DNA of 64,000 nucleotides from Clostridia bacterium (GTDB lineage Bacteria; Bacillota; Clostridia; Oscillospirales; Acutalibacteraceae): contig JAFSAC010000061.1 in assembly GCA_017442265.1 (NCBI GenBank), positions 1 to 64,000 of the forward strand. The letters run 5' to 3'. The position numbers and the translations under genes were made by a program. Below, piece by piece: positions 61,497 through 64,000 of this stretch; position 1 is the first letter of the stretch; every line of letters starts with the position of its first letter. The notes under the pieces are model-generated. The model saw nothing but the letters and a program-made list of their open reading frames with translations. It did no database searches and was not told the DNA's origin.

Positions 61497-61835
61497 ATGA
61501 GCGATATTGCAAAATCGGTTGGACAGAGAATAAGAAATTACCGAATCAAACTCGGTTTAAGTCAGGAAAAGCTGGCAGAACTATCCGGCTGTCACCCGAC
61601 TTATATCGGTCAATTGGAGCGCGGCGAAAAGAACGCCACCCTTGAGAGTGTCGAAAGAATTACGAACGCTTTGGGCGTTTCTCTGGCGGACCTTTTTGAA
61701 AAACTGGGTGATCGGCAGGATCACAAGCAGAGCGTTCCGCTTCTCTGTTACGAATTTCTTTCCGCCAAATCCGAAGAAGAGCAGGAACAGCTTTACAAAA
61801 TCCTTCTCGAAATGGACAAATACAAAGAAAATTAA
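61497..61835 (+). CDS. XRE-family helix-turn-helix regulator (cassette 3)
   Basis: 112 residues. Classical HTH_3 domain (about 8-66): RNYRIKLGLSQEKLAELSG, TYIGQLERGEKNATLESVER and ALGVSLADLFEKL, very close to the SinR/R-M-controller type, followed by a helical tail. It is not closely related to the two cassette 1 regulators. AAGGGG lies upstream of the ATG. Confidence 0.92.
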   Translation: MSDIAKSVGQRIRNYRIKLGLSQEKLAELSGCHPTYIGQLERGEKNATLESVERITNALGVSLADLFEKLGDRQDHKQSVPLLCYEFLSAKSEEEQEQLYKILLEMDKYKEN

Positions 61836-61846
61836 ATTAAAATGCA

Positions 61847-61882
61847 AAGAAACAGCCACACCGTTGTGTGGCTGTTTCTTGT
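61847..61882. terminator. Terminator between the XRE gene and tRNA-Arg
   Basis: Stem AAGAAACAGCCACA/TGTGTGGCTGTTTCTT with short T/A tracts, usable in both directions. Confidence 0.82.
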
Positions 61883-61957
61883 TGGCGCCCCCTGCGCGAA
61901 TCGAACGCACAACTAACCCTTAGGAGGGGTTTATTATATCCATTTAACTAAGGGGGC
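61883..61957 (-). tRNA. tRNA-Arg (anticodon CCU)
   Basis: Minus strand cloverleaf: acceptor GCCCCCT/AGGGGGC, anticodon stem AACCC/GGGTT with loop CTCCTAA (anticodon CCU, reads AGG), T arm GTGCG-TTCGATT-CGCGC, and an encoded CCA. The gene flanks cassette 3, a common kind of insertion neighbourhood. Confidence 0.93.
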
Positions 61958-62018
61958 GTTTATAGAATTTTACGGCAAATAAGATGTATTTGTCAACTGC
62001 CTTTCTCACACAAAAGCG

Positions 62019-62071
62019 TTGTAGGGGCGACCGGTGGTCGCCCGCGGGCATTTCGCAAATCGCCCCTACAA
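62019..62071. repeat. GTAGGGGCGA-type intergenic palindrome
   Basis: TTGTAGGGGCGA (62019-62030) and TCGCCCCTACAA (62060-62071) are exact inverted repeats around GACCGGTGGTC and GCCCGCGGGC. Similar short palindromes are scattered in many gut Clostridia. A partial copy is at 17198-17229. Confidence 0.75.
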
Positions 62072-62083
62072 TATCGCCGGAAA

Positions 62084-62596
62084 CTATTTCTGCAAAAAGG
62101 ATTTCAGCCGGGGATGACTATTCAGCACCGACAGGAGAAGGATACCGAGCGCCGCCCCGACAAGCCCCTGCATTCCGTTGCCAACGAGGTCCGGCACCGC
62201 AACGGTCGGCCCGTACAGTGCCAGTTCAAACAGAAAATACCCGCCGATCATCACCGCTTCGGAAGCGATCGCCGCAAGCGGGATCCTGAGCCACGCCGGA
62301 GCGGGAAGCTTACGGAAAAGAAGGTAAACGACCAACGCCATTCCCCCTTTGATCACAAAGGTCGCCGGCGCATACACGCTGTATCCCAAGAAAAGGTCGC
62401 CGAGCGCCGCACCGACCGCCGCGGCTGCCGCACCCCACCAGGAACCGAGCACCGCCCCGCACAGGATCACCGCCCCGTCCCCGAAATTGGCAAACCCGTT
62501 TCCCGGCAACGGGACTGCCAGCACCACCGTGGCAACACACACCACCGCCGCGAGCAGCGCCGAGAGGACCAGTTTCACCGTTTTTTGATTTTTCAT
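62084..62596 (-). CDS. ECF transporter S component (riboflavin-transporter-like fold)
   Basis: 170 residues with five to six membrane helices. NGFANFGDGAVILCGAVLG and YSVYAPATFVIKGGMAL match the ECF_trS (PF07155-type) family, which covers vitamin importers including pantothenate- and pyrimidine-type. The substrate is not readable; no riboswitch is visible in the 40-base leader. The energising EcfA/T genes are not nearby. ATG 62596 is preferred over GTG 62602. Confidence 0.88.
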   Translation of the reverse strand: MKNQKTVKLVLSALLAAVVCVATVVLAVPLPGNGFANFGDGAVILCGAVLGSWWGAAAAAVGAALGDLFLGYSVYAPATFVIKGGMALVVYLLFRKLPAPAWLRIPLAAIASEAVMIGGYFLFELALYGPTVAVPDLVGNGMQGLVGAALGILLLSVLNSHPRLKSFLQK

Positions 62597-62635
62597 ATAC
62601 ACCGCCTCGGTTCTTCAAACAAAACTCTTGCGAAA

Positions 62636-62664
62636 AGTATACCACTTGTAGTATGCTATTACAA
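62636..62664 (-). promoter_or_regulatory. Promoter of the ECF S component gene
   Basis: Minus strand TTGTAA (62659-62664), 17-bp spacer, TATACT (62636-62641). Confidence 0.7.
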
Positions 62665-62700
62665 GAGAACATTTCATTTTTTCACAAAGGAGATACCGGC

Positions 62701-63246
62701 ATGTTTGATGCGTTATATAAAGCGGCGGCGGATGCCGCCAACGAATTATGCGAGGTCGCCCGCCTGCAAGCGGGGGCGATCGTGGTGGTCGGCTGTTCCA
62801 CCAGCGAGGTGATCGGCGATAAGATCGGCACCCATTCGGACGTAGAGGTCGCAGGGGCGGTTTTCCGTGGCATTTACGACGTCCTCACCGAAAAGGGCAT
62901 CTTTTTGGCGGCGCAATGCTGTGAACACCTCAACCGCGCGCTCATCGTAGAGCGGAAAGCGGTACCGGGCGCCGACCCGGTGAACGTCGTTCCGAAGCCC
63001 AAAGCCGGCGGCGCTTTCGCCACCACCGCTTATCAGACCTTCAAAAACCCGGTGGCGCTGGAGGAGATCCGTGCGGATGCCGGGCTGGATATCGGCGGCA
63101 CCCTCATTGGTATGCACCTGAAAAAGGTGGCGGTCCCGGTACGGCTCTCTACCGACCGCATCGGCAAAGCCCCGCTCACCGCCGCCCGCACCCGGTTAAA
63201 AACCATCGGCGGCAGTCGGGCGGTATACGACGAAACCCTGCTGTAA
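62701..63246 (+). CDS. ywlG: YwlG/UPF0340 (TIGR01440) family protein
   Basis: 181 residues, full family length. Conserved blocks IVVVGCSTSEVIGDKIGTHS, AAQCCEHLNRALIVE and DIGGTLIGMHLKKVAVPVR. Widespread in Firmicutes with no proven function. AAAGGAG lies 9 bases upstream of the ATG. A terminator follows, itself inside the hairpin element. Confidence 0.93.
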   Translation: MFDALYKAAADAANELCEVARLQAGAIVVVGCSTSEVIGDKIGTHSDVEVAGAVFRGIYDVLTEKGIFLAAQCCEHLNRALIVERKAVPGADPVNVVPKPKAGGAFATTAYQTFKNPVALEEIRADAGLDIGGTLIGMHLKKVAVPVRLSTDRIGKAPLTAARTRLKTIGGSRAVYDETLL

Positions 63247-63248
63247 TT

Positions 63249-63629
63249 AAAAACACCCGCCAAGGGAGACACTTCATAAAGAAGTAGTCTCCTTTTTTCT
63301 ATACAAAGAGAAAATGACACTTTCGGTTTTTGAAAGTGTCATAGTAGGTTACATACTTTGAGGAAGGTAAATACTTGCCGAAAATAAAGAATATCTTTCT
63401 CGGCGGGTAAAGTGATATTGCAAACTATCGTTTGCAGTGATATTTGACCTGCGGTCAAGTTATATGAAAGCCTTGCGGCTTTCGTTATATTATATCCGCT
63501 CATAAACTGTCCGAAGGACAATATAACTTGGCGAAAGCCAAATATAACTGCGAAGCAATATAACTCGCCGTTAGGCGAATATAACTGAGGCACCTTCCTT
63601 GCGGAGGGTGCCTCAAGGCGGGTGTTTTT
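63249..63629. repeat. Hairpin array with alternating GTKATAT / ATATAAC linkers
   Basis: A 381-bp non-coding element closed by a perfect 13-bp inverted repeat (63249-63261 AAAAACACCCGCC and 63617-63629). Left half: linkers GTGATAT at 63412 and 63437 and GTTATAT at 63459 and 63484, separated by hairpins TGCAAAC/GTTTGCA, TTGACC/GGTCAA and GAAAGCC/GGCTTTC. Right half: linkers ATATAAC at 63521, 63542, 63558 and 63579, the reverse complement of the left linkers, separated by TTGGC/GCCAA, TGC/GCA and TCGCC/GGCGA. Other hairpins (63315-63341 and 63586-63614) sit inside. The left linkers can pair with the right ones, stacking hairpins on a central stem. Confidence 0.88.
63263..63299 (+). terminator. 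Terminator after ywlG
   Basis: Stem GGAGACACTTC/GAAGTaGTCTCC followed by six T; nested just inside the left end of the hairpin array. Confidence 0.88.
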
Positions 63630-63630
63630 C

Positions 63631-63729
63631 ATTTTCTTCTCAACAATTCGTTGTTCCTGAGAAAATTCGCTCTGCGAATTTTGATGAGTAGGTAACGCCG
63701 CTAATAAACGGAAATAACCATATTCCCAC
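63631..63729. other. Intergenic stretch with two further hairpins
   Basis: TTCTCA...TGAGAA (about 63636-63664) and AAAATTCGC/GCGAATTTT (about 63662-63682) lie between the array and the YerC-like gene. They may be part of the same element or its terminator; no gene is seen. Confidence 0.5.
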
Positions 63730-64000
63730 TCAGTCGATCTTTTTCGGGAATCCCATTTTTGTCAAAACCGTTTCATAACCGCCGTTTCCGTATATCACAC
63801 AGCGGTTCACCCGGCTAATGGTGGCAGAGGAGGCCCCCACCTTGTCCGAAATGTCGTTGTAATTCACCCCGGAGAGCAGCTGTTTTGCCACCTCCAACCG
63901 TTGGGCGGCACCCTCCAGCTCTTTATTGGTGAGCAGATCCTCTAAAAACAGACGGCATTCCTGCTCGTCCTCGATCGTCAGTATCGCCTGAACCAAAAAA
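63730..64000 (-). CDS. YerC/TrpR-like DNA-binding protein, 5'-truncated by the window edge
   Basis: About 90 residues visible, TrpR-type HTH: DLLTNKELEGAAQRLEVAKQ, NYNDISDKVGASSATISRVN and GNGGYETVLTKM, matching the YerC/YecD family of Firmicutes regulators (related to TrpR but without tryptophan-operon context). The start is beyond 64000; family members are about 10 residues longer at the N-terminus. Confidence 0.9.
   Translation of the reverse strand, partial: FLVQAILTIEDEQECRLFLEDLLTNKELEGAAQRLEVAKQLLSGVNYNDISDKVGASSATISRVNRCVIYGNGGYETVLTKMGFPKKID

Noticed and set aside
60877-61957. Integrated element with att repeats at tRNA-Arg
   Set aside because: No integrase and no visible repeat of the tRNA 3' end beyond the cassette.
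63412-63585. CRISPR array
   Set aside because: Regular short repeats are present, but they are 7-bp linkers between hairpins with inverted orientation in the right half, and the intervals (16-37 bp) are self-complementary, not spacers. No cas genes.

Overview
The window reads as chromosome from a spore-forming Clostridia bacterium, most like the Oscillospirales/Ruminococcaceae group. Supporting signs are the spoIIA sporulation operon, Firmicutes-type housekeeping genes (MrnC, YlxM, KhpA, HPr, DUF951, Prp with an N-terminally extended L27), a lysine riboswitch, strong Shine-Dalgarno sites and GC-rich core genes separated by short AT-rich promoters. Species assignment is inference. No phage, integrase, IS transposase or CRISPR array was seen.

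Layout. 1-172: promoter and leader of an rRNA operon that leaves the window to the left. 0.2-5.4 kb: phosphodiesterase, two small coupled unknown proteins, NADP isocitrate dehydrogenase, a peptide-type binding lipoprotein and an S1-domain protein. 5.5-15.9 kb: YfhO membrane protein, AraC regulator divergent from a ThuA/Gfo-Idh-MocA pair, GtrA + GT2, rsmA, an S11 peptidase homologue that appears catalytically dead, pduL. 15.9-17.2 kb: cassette 1 (two XRE regulators divergent from a SLOG protein). 17.3-24.4 kb: ddl, a membrane-anchored murF, an alpha/beta hydrolase, two cyclophilins, proS, a small membrane protein. 24.5-35 kb: nagA, riboswitch-controlled dapA-lysA, tatD, HPr, the ylxM-ffh-rpsP-khpA-rimM-trmD operon, an M23 endopeptidase. 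35.3-42.6 kb: DUF951-prfA, a 275-bp nested palindrome, tsaC/sua5-coaE-transglycosylase-M18 peptidase-ispF, then spoIIAA-spoIIAB-sigF. 42.6-43.4 kb: cassette 2 (RHH regulator divergent from a SLOG protein). 43.4-54.5 kb: two lipoproteins, a cation/proton antiporter, GH13, GTP-PEPCK, tsaD-rimI, acpP, YitT, mrnC, obgE. 54.6-60.7 kb: rplU-prp-rpmA with an L21 leader, queT with a preQ1 riboswitch, a nuclease-fold unknown, acyl-ACP thioesterase, serS, parB, parA. 60.9-61.9 kb: cassette 3 (SLOG divergent from XRE) beside tRNA-Arg(CCU). 62-64 kb: ECF S component, ywlG, a hairpin array, and a truncated YerC/TrpR-like gene at the right edge.

The most unusual content is threefold. First, three non-identical SLOG (DUF1273-like, 'FGHR' motif) genes sit in small terminator-bounded cassettes, each divergent from a different small DNA-binding protein across an AT-rich, palindrome-containing intergenic region. 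Second, two elaborate non-coding inverted-repeat elements (36611-36885 and 63249-63629) can fold into multi-branched structures. Third, there is an S11 carboxypeptidase homologue in which all three active-site motifs are altered. The remaining genes are mainly core metabolism, cell wall, translation and sporulation functions.
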